This document shows, piece by piece, positions 15,438 through 24,270 of a DNA stretch of 64,000 nt. The stretch spans positions 1 through 64,000 of the forward strand of contig JBELBV010000001.1 in assembly GCA_042095135.1 (NCBI GenBank), read 5' to 3'. Numbering within the stretch: the stretch's first letter is position 1; each line of letters starts with the position of its first letter. Below the pieces are notes generated by a model. That model had not been told where the DNA came from and ran no database searches. It saw only the letters and a program-made list of their open reading frames with translations. Both the position numbers and the translations under genes were made by a program. This DNA comes from UA16 sp042095135. Lineage in GTDB: Bacteria > Bacteroidota > Bacteroidia > Flavobacteriales_D > Sanyastnellaceae.

Positions 15438-18400
15438 ATGACCAAATTCACCCTTTCGCTGATCGCCACCTTTGGCATGTATTGCGCACTGCAGGCGCAA
15501 TCCCTGCGCGGTACGATTTCAGATGCCCAAGGCAATCCCTTGCCAGGAGCATCGGTTGTTGCCAACGGCACCAATGGGCAATTCACAGACGCCAATGGGG
15601 CGTATGTCTTGAGCCTGTCACCCGGCGTCCATACGGTCCAATACTCCTACATTGGTTACATCAGCCAAACCAAGGAGGTGACCATGGGAACCGAGGACGT
15701 GACCCTCAACGTTTCCCTCGCAGACGACGCAGTCTTGATTGAGGACGTCGTCGTCGTGGGTTATGGCGTTCAACGGAAAAAGGAAGTGACGGGTAGCATT
15801 GTCAAGGTCGATTCAAAGCAAATCACCGGAGTTCAAACGCCATCGTTTGAAGCTGCACTTCAAGGTCAAGCGGCAGGCGTTCAAGTAAGCCAATCGTCGG
15901 GTGTGGCCGGGGCTCCATCCCTCATTCGCGTTCGCGGCGTGGCCTCAGTATCTGCAGCGGGCGACCCACTCTACGTCGTTGATGGGATTCCCATCACACA
16001 AGAGTACTTCCTCCGCGGCAACAGTGGCGCCTTGAATAACAACCCACTTGCCGCCATTAACCCGAACGACATCGAATCCGTTGAAATCCTCAAGGACGCC
16101 GCTGCGACGGGTATTTACGGATCACGCGGCGCCAACGGTGTCATCCTCATCACCACCAAGCGCGGTAGGAAGGGAACGTCGTTCGAATTCAGCACACGCG
16201 CTGGCATCGGCACCGCAGCCACACGTCCGAATATGATGGACACCGATACGTACTTGGCATTGCGCCAAGAAGCTTGGGAAAACGACGGCGGCACCGGATA
16301 CGTTTGGCTGCCGAACATGACTTCCTCGGCCGATGACCCTGCTACCCGCCGTGAAGCCTACTTGCGCGCCTTGGAAACAAACACCGATTGGGTGGACCAG
16401 ACTATTGGCGTCGGCAATAAGAACGCTGTGAACTTCGGCGTTCGGCAAGGCGGCGAGCGCTACAACCTGTACGCAGGTGTATCGAAGGACAACAACCAGA
16501 GCTACCTCTTAGGCAACAGCTACGACCGTACCAGCAGCCGTGTCAACCTCGACTGGAGCCCGTCAAAGAAAGTGAAAGTCCTCCTCAGCTCATCCTTTAG
16601 CCGAGGGGAAAACAACCGCATCGATGCCGCATGGTCAGGCGGTTTAGGCGATGCCATGTCAAATGCCCTTCCCTACTATCCGGTCCGCTACGAAGAAGAC
16701 GAATACGACGCCAACGGCAACATCGAGCACGAAGCCGGCGAGTATTTCCTGTGGTTTGATGAGTGGGGCGGTACGAAAAACCCCGTCGCCGTACGTGAAT
16801 TGAAGAAGTGGAAAACAACCGAAGACCGTTCCATTAGCAACGCGCAATTGATTTACTCACCCATTGCCAACTTGAACTTAAAAGCGAGCGGTGGTTTTGA
16901 CTACCTCCACCTCCGCGAAGACGTCTTTAATCCCGGTGCCTTGTCCATCACAACAGAACTTGGGAGCGCCAACCGTTACGCGAACTACGTTTTGAACTGG
17001 AACTACAGTGCAACAGCAGACTACCGTTGGGAATTGGATGACACCCAAGCCTTGAACTTCCTGGTGGGCAGTGAATTCCAACGCACCGACAACTATGGCT
17101 ACAGCCTCTTCCACGGTCAAGTGGAAGGCCCCATCTTCGAAAACGACTCCTTAATAGAAGATGCGGCCAACGTCAACAAGACCATGAATCTGCCTTCGCA
17201 GCACAGCTTCCTTTCGTACTTCGGACGTATCAATTACACACTGAAGGATCGCTACTTCTTCCAAGCCACAGCACGAGTAGACGGAAGCTCACGCTTTGGA
17301 CGGGATAGCCGATACGGATTCTTCCCATCGCTGTCAGCAGGATGGGTCGTATCCGACGAAGATTGGTTCAACAGCAAGCGTGTCAGCTTCTTGAAGGTTC
17401 GCTCCAGCATTGGCTACACCGGTAACGCGGCGCTGCCAGATTACGCACGATTTGGCACCTACTCTGCAGCCAACAACGGCATCACCTATGCAGCCGATTC
17501 CATCCTTTTCCCCATCCAACCGGAAAATCCAACCCTTCGTTGGGAGACTTCCCGCACCGTTGATGCGAGTGTAGAGGCGGGCCTGTTGGACGACCGCATC
17601 ACCACGGAGTTGGCCTTCTACCACAAATACTCTACCGATGTGTTGATGAACGTAAGCACACCGGCCAGCACGGGATTCACCAACTTCTGGGATAATGTGG
17701 GTACCATCTTGAACCGCGGTGTGGAACTTTCCATCAAATCGCGCAACCTGATCGGTAAATTCCAATGGACCACCGACTTGAATGTGGCCCGCAACTACAA
17801 TGAGTTGGTGGACATCGGAAACTACACGCCTGATGCGGTGAGCGGCGGCACCAATGACTCCCGTGTTATCGTGGGCCGGCCGGTCGGCTCGTTCTTCCTC
17901 GTCGAACACAGTCACGTTGACCCGGAGACCGGTCTACCGGTTTACCTCGATTTGGAAGGCAACGAGACCTACGATTACAACAACGACATCCGTAAATACG
18001 TCGGTGACGGGCTGCCTGACATGATCGGCGGCATCAACAACACCTTCCGATACGGCAACTGGGATTTGAGCGCGTTAGCAACCTTCAGCGTGGGGGCGAA
18101 AATCTTCGACTCTTCCGCGAAGCGCCAATTGGGCGTTGTAACCGGTTGGAACATGCGCGACGAAAAACTAGACCGCTGGCGCCAACCGGGCGACATTGCC
18201 ACCTACCCGCGCCTTACGTTGGATGAAACCACGTACAGCCTGCCTTCGGGATTCCCCTGGTGGAACACAAGCCTATTCATTTTCGACGCGTCGTACTTGC
18301 GCCTGCGCAACTTGACCTTGGGCTACAACGTGCCGTTAGGCAAAGACAGCGGCTTGCAGAACTGCCGCATTGCCGTGAACGCTACCAATGTCTTCACTAT

Positions 18401-18539
18401 CACCAACTTCCCCGGATTGGATCCAGAGGTGGTTCGAGACTTCGAAAACGCACAGGACCGCAACATGAGTCCGAACGTCACCTACCTGACGCCGCCTCAA
18501 GAGCGCGCCTTCACCCTTTCCATTTCCACCAACTTCTAA
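15438..18539 (+). CDS. susC: SusC/RagA-type TonB-dependent outer-membrane transporter
   Basis: The ATG at 15438 gives a clear signal peptide (MTKFTLSLIATFGMYCALQAQ); the frame is open further upstream but only through the promoter. It has 1033 residues. Order: carboxypeptidase-regulatory-like beta-sandwich (about 22-105, LRGTISDAQGNPLPGASV ... YSYIGYISQ), TonB-box-like EDVVVVGYGVQRKKEVTGSI, plug domain with SVEILKDAAATGIYGSRGANG, then the 22-strand barrel ending SISTNF with a C-terminal aromatic. Role: TonB-powered import of oligosaccharides, here presumably maltodextrins, working with the SusD gene 9 bp downstream. Confidence 0.95.
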   Translation: MTKFTLSLIATFGMYCALQAQSLRGTISDAQGNPLPGASVVANGTNGQFTDANGAYVLSLSPGVHTVQYSYIGYISQTKEVTMGTEDVTLNVSLADDAVLIEDVVVVGYGVQRKKEVTGSIVKVDSKQITGVQTPSFEAALQGQAAGVQVSQSSGVAGAPSLIRVRGVASVSAAGDPLYVVDGIPITQEYFLRGNSGALNNNPLAAINPNDIESVEILKDAAATGIYGSRGANGVILITTKRGRKGTSFEFSTRAGIGTAATRPNMMDTDTYLALRQEAWENDGGTGYVWLPNMTSSADDPATRREAYLRALETNTDWVDQTIGVGNKNAVNFGVRQGGERYNLYAGVSKDNNQSYLLGNSYDRTSSRVNLDWSPSKKVKVLLSSSFSRGENNRIDAAWSGGLGDAMSNALPYYPVRYEEDEYDANGNIEHEAGEYFLWFDEWGGTKNPVAVRELKKWKTTEDRSISNAQLIYSPIANLNLKASGGFDYLHLREDVFNPGALSITTELGSANRYANYVLNWNYSATADYRWELDDTQALNFLVGSEFQRTDNYGYSLFHGQVEGPIFENDSLIEDAANVNKTMNLPSQHSFLSYFGRINYTLKDRYFFQATARVDGSSRFGRDSRYGFFPSLSAGWVVSDEDWFNSKRVSFLKVRSSIGYTGNAALPDYARFGTYSAANNGITYAADSILFPIQPENPTLRWETSRTVDASVEAGLLDDRITTELAFYHKYSTDVLMNVSTPASTGFTNFWDNVGTILNRGVELSIKSRNLIGKFQWTTDLNVARNYNELVDIGNYTPDAVSGGTNDSRVIVGRPVGSFFLVEHSHVDPETGLPVYLDLEGNETYDYNNDIRKYVGDGLPDMIGGINNTFRYGNWDLSALATFSVGAKIFDSSAKRQLGVVTGWNMRDEKLDRWRQPGDIATYPRLTLDETTYSLPSGFPWWNTSLFIFDASYLRLRNLTLGYNVPLGKDSGLQNCRIAVNATNVFTITNFPGLDPEVVRDFENAQDRNMSPNVTYLTPPQERAFTLSISTNF

Positions 18540-18548
18540 TCGGCAACC

Positions 18549-19913
18549 ATGAACATCAAACACCTCCTTCTTTTTGCCGGATTGGCCGCTGGTTTGACCT
18601 CATGCGACCACTTACTCGATTTTGAACCCGGGGATGTCATCCTCGCTGAAGACGCCATTCAAACCGCGGAAGACCTCCAGCGCTTGCTGGTCAGCAACTA
18701 CGATGTCGTGGCCAACCTTTACGGGGGAAGGGTCCAGATTGTCAATGAATTGCGCGGACCCAATTTTGGAGCGCCAGACAACAGCTTGGATTTCACTGCT
18801 GTTTACAACCGCGAGACTACGTTCTTCACAGGCATCAATGGCGGCATTTACACGGATTTCTACTACGCGATTTACCGGTCGAATGTGGTCATCAAGAATT
18901 TCGACATCGTAGAAAACCTCGACGAAGCTGAACGCACGCGTTTAGAGGCCGAAGCCCGGTTCATTCGTGCCATCTGTCACTGGGGAGCAGTTAAACTTTT
19001 TGCCCGCCCCTACGGATATACGTTGGACAACAGCCATGCTGGCGTGCCCTTGCGCATTGCACCAAGTCAAGATCCGCTGCCACGGGCCAGCGTAGGCGAC
19101 GTATATGCCCAGATTGTGGAAGACTTGAATTTCGCTGCCGACAACCTTCCAGTGGAAAATGGTGTTTACGCGACAGAAGACGCCGCTCGTGCCTACCTCG
19201 CACAGGTTCACTTCCTCATGGGCAATTATGCGGAAGCCGCGAACTTTGCTAGCGACGTCATCAATTCAGGGCGCTACTCCTTGGATGAAGACCTCGACCG
19301 CTTTGAGACGGATGTCATCAACACTGAAACGGTCTTCGGCATCGTCAGCATGCCCAATGACTTCCGCAGCTCCTGGTTCCGCGACAACCTTCGTTCAGAC
19401 AACAACCCCAGTCCGCAATTGGCCTTCAGCGAAGACTTCGCATTCTTCATGAGCCTATCAGGCGGCGGAGACGCCCGGTCAGCGTGGTTGACGGCAGGCA
19501 CACGCGCACTCATCAACCGCTTCAACGAAAAAGAATATTTCAACGTACCGCTTGCGCACTTGACGTTGATGCACTTGATTCGTGCTGAAGCATATGGGGA
19601 ATCGAATTCGGATTTGGCCACGGCCATTGCCGACATCAATGCCATCCGTGCACGTGCTTTCGGCGCCGGGAACAATGACTTGAGTGAATCGGCAACTGCA
19701 CAAGAAGTGATCGACGCTGCACGCGACGAATTCCGTAAAGAGACTGCCTGTGAAGGACTCTGGACCGACCAACTGCTGCGACGCGGCGCCATGGGAGAAG
19801 ACATCACGATCCGCGATGCCGCATGGGATTGTCCGGGCATGTCCTTGCAGTTCTCCAACACCGAGTCCACCGTGCAAGGCTTTGAGTTGAACGAAGAAGG
19901 CGGCTGCCTCTAA
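18549..19913 (+). CDS. susD: SusD/RagB-type glycan-binding surface lipoprotein
   Basis: A 454-residue protein. Lipoprotein signal with lipobox LTSC at residues 16-19 followed by DHLLDFEPGD, the typical SusD start. The tetratricopeptide-like helical core includes EAEARFIRAICHWGAVKLFARPYG, RASVGDVYAQIVEDLNFA and ARAYLAQVHFLMGNYAEAANFA. The C-terminal helix DEFRKETACEGLWTDQLLRRG corresponds to the RxxEFxxEGxRxxDLxR block. It caps the SusC barrel at the cell surface and binds the glycan. It is followed by two SusE/F-position genes and an amylase, which fits starch. Confidence 0.94.
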   Translation: MNIKHLLLFAGLAAGLTSCDHLLDFEPGDVILAEDAIQTAEDLQRLLVSNYDVVANLYGGRVQIVNELRGPNFGAPDNSLDFTAVYNRETTFFTGINGGIYTDFYYAIYRSNVVIKNFDIVENLDEAERTRLEAEARFIRAICHWGAVKLFARPYGYTLDNSHAGVPLRIAPSQDPLPRASVGDVYAQIVEDLNFAADNLPVENGVYATEDAARAYLAQVHFLMGNYAEAANFASDVINSGRYSLDEDLDRFETDVINTETVFGIVSMPNDFRSSWFRDNLRSDNNPSPQLAFSEDFAFFMSLSGGGDARSAWLTAGTRALINRFNEKEYFNVPLAHLTLMHLIRAEAYGESNSDLATAIADINAIRARAFGAGNNDLSESATAQEVIDAARDEFRKETACEGLWTDQLLRRGAMGEDITIRDAAWDCPGMSLQFSNTESTVQGFELNEEGGCL

Positions 19914-19925
19914 TCCTATTTTAGA

Positions 19926-20426
19926 ATGAACATAAACACCACATACACTTCATTGAGCGTCGTGTTGACATCGGTCATCGTGGCCATTGTCTTCAATGCG
20001 TGCAAGCCCGAGTCCACTGGCGAATTGGGTGATCCATTCGACAAGGTCTCCGGGATGACGGGCACCTGGGAGCTCAGCAGCTTTACCCAACAGGACTTGA
20101 ACAGCCCTGTGAAGGAAACCCGCGATCTCAGCGCCTTCTATATCGACGGTACCGTTACTCCGCTCCAGCTGACCTTCAATGCCGACCGCACCTACTCCAT
20201 CGCATTGGAGATGGGTAAAAATTATTTCGGCGAAGGAGGCACATGGGGCTTCGACGATGACCTGTACCCGACCTACCTCGAGCTATTCTCAACCACAGAC
20301 ACGTTGGTTTACAACCTCGGCGGCATGGTCCGCGAGTTTGACCAACAACTCGCCATTGAGTACCGACGCGATTGCGACGGAACGGCCACCAACATTTACA
20401 CCTTTGAATTCAATCGCCTGAACTGA
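19926..20426 (+). CDS. Small lipoprotein in SusE position (DUF5004/lipocalin-like)
   Basis: A 166-residue protein. Hydrophobic signal with lipobox FNAC near residue 26, then a lipocalin-like beta domain (MTGTWELSSFTQQD ... PLQLTFNADRTYSI ... GGTWGFDDD). It resembles DUF5004 proteins commonly encoded after susD in flavobacterial starch loci. Likely outer-membrane-anchored; perhaps accessory starch binding. Position and general fold support this, while binding has not been shown. It starts 12 bp after susD and overlaps the next gene by 1 bp. Confidence 0.6.
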   Translation: MNINTTYTSLSVVLTSVIVAIVFNACKPESTGELGDPFDKVSGMTGTWELSSFTQQDLNSPVKETRDLSAFYIDGTVTPLQLTFNADRTYSIALEMGKNYFGEGGTWGFDDDLYPTYLELFSTTDTLVYNLGGMVREFDQQLAIEYRRDCDGTATNIYTFEFNRLN

Positions 20427-21277
20427 TGAAGAAGCTCTTATTCTCACTGCTCGCCCTGGCCTGCTTGCACGCTACCGCCTATGCTCAAAAAGCATACGTT
20501 CTTCCATCTCCAACCGACGCCAATTCAGAGTTGACGTTGTTCATCGACATGAACCAGAGTGAAGACGGGATTCAAAACAACGGGCTCTCCGCAATCCTGG
20601 ACGCCTTCCCAGACACGACGGTTTACCTCTGGACGTGGAACCCCTCCGGTCCTGCCGCTGGCAATGGTGATTGGGACAACAGCGCCGATCATCAAGAATT
20701 GACCAAGGTGGGCCCCAAATTGTACTCCATGACCTTTGTTCCAACGCAATACTACGGCGTGGATGGCCCGCAATTGTTCTCCCGTGGCATATCCTGCCTG
20801 GCGAAGCTCAAAAATGGATACCCTGTCGATGGTTTCAGCTTTGAGGCGAAATCAGAAGACATGCATGTGGACATCATTCCTCAGTTGTGTGCTGCACGCA
20901 TCTGCGTGTTCCCCGAATTGCGGGAGGCGGATGATTTTCTGACCATCACCTATGACAACACGAAAGAAGTGCTCTACGAAGGATTGCAAAGCATGGGCAA
21001 TGACGATTGCTACATTTACCTACTGGGCAAAGTCGACGCCTTTACGAGTTATGAGTACGCCCCTGAAAACGATGTTTTTGCGTACCCTGAATTGAAATTG
21101 ACCTCTATCGAGGAAGGCAAATTCCGAACCACCATGATTCCGGAAGACCTTTTTGCAGGGATCCTCAACGAAGGAGAATCCTTGTCGGAAATTTGGTATT
21201 ACATCGTCCGTGAAGGGTTTGCCTACCCTCCTGGTCCACCTCCTTTCGAAATCATTTCATTGCTCGATTGCGAATAA
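20426..21277 (+). CDS. Secreted protein of starch locus, SusF/DUF4961-like position
   Basis: A 283-residue protein with a signal peptide (about 1-20, MKKLLFSLLALACLHATAYA). The mature part begins KAYVLPSPTDANSELTLFIDM, has a Trp-rich segment VYLWTWNPSGP and repeats of beta-rich sequence. Six cysteines are spread through the mature part. Flavobacterial starch loci often carry a protein of this type (DUF4961-like) between the SusE-like gene and an amylase. A surface or periplasmic starch-binding role is inferred from order only. There is no lipobox, so it may be soluble or held by partners. Confidence 0.5.
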   Translation: MKKLLFSLLALACLHATAYAQKAYVLPSPTDANSELTLFIDMNQSEDGIQNNGLSAILDAFPDTTVYLWTWNPSGPAAGNGDWDNSADHQELTKVGPKLYSMTFVPTQYYGVDGPQLFSRGISCLAKLKNGYPVDGFSFEAKSEDMHVDIIPQLCAARICVFPELREADDFLTITYDNTKEVLYEGLQSMGNDDCYIYLLGKVDAFTSYEYAPENDVFAYPELKLTSIEEGKFRTTMIPEDLFAGILNEGESLSEIWYYIVREGFAYPPGPPPFEIISLLDCE

Positions 21278-21292
21278 GCATTGCATAGCCAC

Positions 21293-23695
21293 ATGACTCG
21301 AATCTCTATTCCATTGAAAAGCCATGCATTTGCATGGCTTTTTGCTGCCCTGATTGGCATACTCTGGTTTGGCTGCACCTCGGCGCCTTCACCCCAATCG
21401 GTAGGTCGGCAATTAACGCCCATTCAAATGAATGCGGACACCACCACGCTCTATTTGAGTGATTTCGTCAGCATTCTGCCGAGCATCGACTCCGTGAAAT
21501 GGGAAAATGGCGCGTTGCTGCCCATTTCGCAAATAGGCGAAGAGCGCGTGGTCCAGTTGACCGAACAACCACGCAGGCAAATTGGCTTTCTCCAATTGTG
21601 GTCAGGTGGTGCACATGCCGAAGTTCCCGTTTTCAAAACAACCAAGGAACCGGTTGAGCTCATGCTCTTGTCCTATCAGGCATATGAGTCGGTACAAGTC
21701 ATCGGAAGCTTTACCAATTGGCAAGCGAATCCCATCGAAATGGACGGTAGCCAAGGCTATCACAAAGTGGACCTAATGCTCGATAAAGGAACCCACCTCT
21801 ACCAATTGGTCATTGATGGTGTGGAGCAACCCGACCCGTCCCATATGAACCGTGTCCCCAATGGATTCGGCGGATTCAACTCCATGCTTCAAGTGGGTTC
21901 GGACGAACGGCCAATACCGATGAAGGTGGAATACATTCCAACTGCTACTGCGGGCAATGTCCAACAGGCCGCCGGCTTTTTGGGCCGCACTGTACCCAAT
22001 GCTCACTTCTACGCGTGGTGGAACAATGAAATCTACGGTTTTGGGCAAACGGATTCGACCGGGTTGTTCTCGTTGGGCATCCCCGCTGCTGCATACGCCC
22101 AAGAGCGATCGTTTGTACGCATTTGGACATCTACCGATTCCAACAAGAGCCAAGCGCAACTCATTCCGCTACAAGCGGGCGAACCGGTCACCCAAACCAG
22201 ACAGCTGAACCGGCACGATTGGCACGCCATGGTCATGTATTTTTTGATGGTCGATCGATTCAAAAATGGCGACCCGGCGAATGATTGGAAATGTGAAGAT
22301 CCCGGCATTCGACCTGAGGCCAATCATTACGGAGGGGACTTCACAGGCATCATGTCATCCTTGGATTACATCAATGACCTAGGAGCCAATACCATCTGGG
22401 TTAGCCCAATCACCCCAAACCCCGACGGTGCATGGGGCTACTGGTCCGACCCCAATACAGAGGTCACCAGCAAATTCAGCGGCTACCACGGCTACTGGCC
22501 AATCGCCTCAACAGGGACGGACCGCCGGTTCGGAACGATGGAAGAGTTCAATGCACTGGTCGATGCAATACACGAAAGGGACCAAAACATCTTGGTCGAT
22601 TACGTCGCGAACCACGTGCACGAAGAACATCCCGTTTACCAAGAACATCCGGACTGGGTCACCAACCTGCACTTGCCGGACGGCTCGTTGAATACCCAAC
22701 TTTGGGACGAACAGCGGTTGACCACGTGGTTCGACACCTTTATGCCCACCTTGGACTTGGAACGACAGGAAGTCTACCAAGCCATGACCGACAGCGCGGT
22801 GTGGTGGGTGGAAAACACCAACATTGACGGTTTCCGGCACGATGCCACAAAGCACATCCCCGAGGTGTTTTGGAGAACACTAACGCAGAAGGTTCGGAGC
22901 AAACAGGATCAACCAATGTTCCAAATCGGCGAGACGTACGGCGCTCCCGAGTTGATTCGCAGTTACCTCTCCAACGGTATGCTAGACGCCCAGTTTGATT
23001 TCAACCTCTACGATGCGCTGGTTGCTGCATTTACAGCTGATACAGCGAATTTATCTGCGCTGATTGCAGTCGCCAATCAGAGCTTGAACACGTACGGAGC
23101 TCATCACCTCATGGGCAACATCACAGGCAACCAAGACCGTCCGCGTTTCACTTCCCTCGCCGATGGTGCACTCGACCCTTCAGAAGACACCAAGTTCGCA
23201 GGCTGGACCCGTGAGATTTCACACCAAGGCAACATCGGCTACCGAAAGATGAGCTGGCTCATGGCCTTTTTAATGTCTAGCCCCGGTATTCCGTGTATAT
23301 ACTACGGCGATGAAATAGCAGACGTCGGCGGCAACGACCCCGACAACCGACGCATGATGCAGTTCGACGGCTGGAACGAACAGGAAACCTGGATGCATCA
23401 ATGGACCCAAAAATGGATCGCTTTGCGCAAATCACGAATGAGCATGCTCTATGGTCAGACGTCCTATACCGAACTGGCACCCGGCTTGCTCGCTATTCAC
23501 CGCAGCTATTTAAGCGAAAACACCTGGGTTCTAATCAATACCACTGGACAGCCCTATGACCTCACACTCGCTACCGGGGAACCGCTCAAGCCACTCGTGG
23601 GCACGTTGGAAACAAATGCGTCCAATGGATTCGCCATCAAGCCGTGGGGTGCCGCAGCTTTTGACGTCCGCCCAAGTGTACGGAATCTGAATTAA
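21293..23695 (+). CDS. Lipoprotein GH13 alpha-amylase/neopullulanase-like enzyme
   Basis: The ATG at 21293 (15 bp after the previous stop) gives a lipoprotein signal with lipobox WFGC at residues 25-28; an upstream TTG at 21281 is less likely. It has 800 residues. An E-set/CBM48-like domain (about 125-170, VQVIGSFTNWQ) precedes the GH13 barrel: region I DYVANHVHEEH, II DGFRHDATKHI (nucleophile Asp), III FQIGETYG (acid/base Glu), IV NITGNQDRPRF, where Gln stands at the usual His of NHD. A C-terminal beta domain closes it. Probably a periplasm- or surface-anchored maltodextrin-cleaving enzyme (SusA/SusG-like). A terminator-like hairpin lies in its signal-peptide codons. Confidence 0.88.
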   Translation: MTRISIPLKSHAFAWLFAALIGILWFGCTSAPSPQSVGRQLTPIQMNADTTTLYLSDFVSILPSIDSVKWENGALLPISQIGEERVVQLTEQPRRQIGFLQLWSGGAHAEVPVFKTTKEPVELMLLSYQAYESVQVIGSFTNWQANPIEMDGSQGYHKVDLMLDKGTHLYQLVIDGVEQPDPSHMNRVPNGFGGFNSMLQVGSDERPIPMKVEYIPTATAGNVQQAAGFLGRTVPNAHFYAWWNNEIYGFGQTDSTGLFSLGIPAAAYAQERSFVRIWTSTDSNKSQAQLIPLQAGEPVTQTRQLNRHDWHAMVMYFLMVDRFKNGDPANDWKCEDPGIRPEANHYGGDFTGIMSSLDYINDLGANTIWVSPITPNPDGAWGYWSDPNTEVTSKFSGYHGYWPIASTGTDRRFGTMEEFNALVDAIHERDQNILVDYVANHVHEEHPVYQEHPDWVTNLHLPDGSLNTQLWDEQRLTTWFDTFMPTLDLERQEVYQAMTDSAVWWVENTNIDGFRHDATKHIPEVFWRTLTQKVRSKQDQPMFQIGETYGAPELIRSYLSNGMLDAQFDFNLYDALVAAFTADTANLSALIAVANQSLNTYGAHHLMGNITGNQDRPRFTSLADGALDPSEDTKFAGWTREISHQGNIGYRKMSWLMAFLMSSPGIPCIYYGDEIADVGGNDPDNRRMMQFDGWNEQETWMHQWTQKWIALRKSRMSMLYGQTSYTELAPGLLAIHRSYLSENTWVLINTTGQPYDLTLATGEPLKPLVGTLETNASNGFAIKPWGAAAFDVRPSVRNLN
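21317..21343 (+). promoter_or_regulatory. Terminator-like hairpin inside the amylase signal-peptide codons
   Basis: AAAAGCCATGCA (21317-21328) and TGCATGGCTTTT (21331-21342) form a perfect 12-bp inverted repeat around TT, followed by one more T (run of five T). This is the form of an intrinsic terminator but sits about 25 nt inside the coding sequence of the GH13 lipoprotein, at codons 9-17. It could attenuate expression of the last gene relative to susCD. Visible fact: the repeat; the role is inferred. Confidence 0.45.
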
Positions 23696-23703
23696 ATTGT
23701 GTG

Positions 23704-24240
23704 TCAATCCTCCGCGACAAAATCGTCGAGGATATAACGCCACTGCAATGTCCATTCTCCGTCGCCTAGGTTGAATTGTTTGGTGAGACGAAGTTGACCT
23801 GGTAAGCGTTCCAAACGCAACCGTTCAATGGCCGCTGCACCGTCTACTGTACCCCCTCTGGTGAGGTTGACGGCGAGTCCTTTCGGGGCAGCAAACCACT
23901 GGGTCTCGCTGCGTTGTCCGTCTTGAATTGCAGTGACATCCAATGCACCCACTGAGGCATTCCAGGACCACATTTGGGCCTCTTTGACGATGCCCATCGT
24001 GGACTCCCGTGCGAATTGAAGAACGAACCCGTCTTCAGCTCCACTGCGCTTGCCATCCAGCCGGGCATCTAAGGCTTCCATGGCTTCGCCTCCTTGCGCA
24101 GGGATTTCATAGCGACCAACGTAGGTGCCCTCGAGGGCAAACATCCAGTCCGGTGCCTGGCCGTGCACATTCGAAGTCAGGAACAGTGAAGTCGCAATAA
24201 GTATATCGCGTACATCTAGACGTAAAATTAAGGCGATCAT
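23704..24240 (-). CDS. Secreted protein of unknown function
   Basis: A 178-residue protein starting at ATG 24240 with an N-terminal hydrophobic stretch (LIATSLFLTSNVHGQ) that looks like a signal peptide with cleavage after HGQ. The mature part (FALEGTYVGRYEI, then QMWSWNASVGALDVTAIQDGQ and RLTKQFNLGDGEWTLQWRYI) suggests a small beta-barrel of lipocalin style. I do not recognise the family. It is divergent from the sugar dehydrogenase (30 bp between starts) and ends 8 bp from the convergent amylase. Confidence 0.6.
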   Translation of the reverse strand: MIALILRLDVRDILIATSLFLTSNVHGQAPDWMFALEGTYVGRYEIPAQGGEAMEALDARLDGKRSGAEDGFVLQFARESTMGIVKEAQMWSWNASVGALDVTAIQDGQRSETQWFAAPKGLAVNLTRGGTVDGAAAIERLRLERLPGQLRLTKQFNLGDGEWTLQWRYILDDFVAED

Positions 24241-24270
24241 AAGGAACGGTTTGTGGCTTAAATTTCGGTC

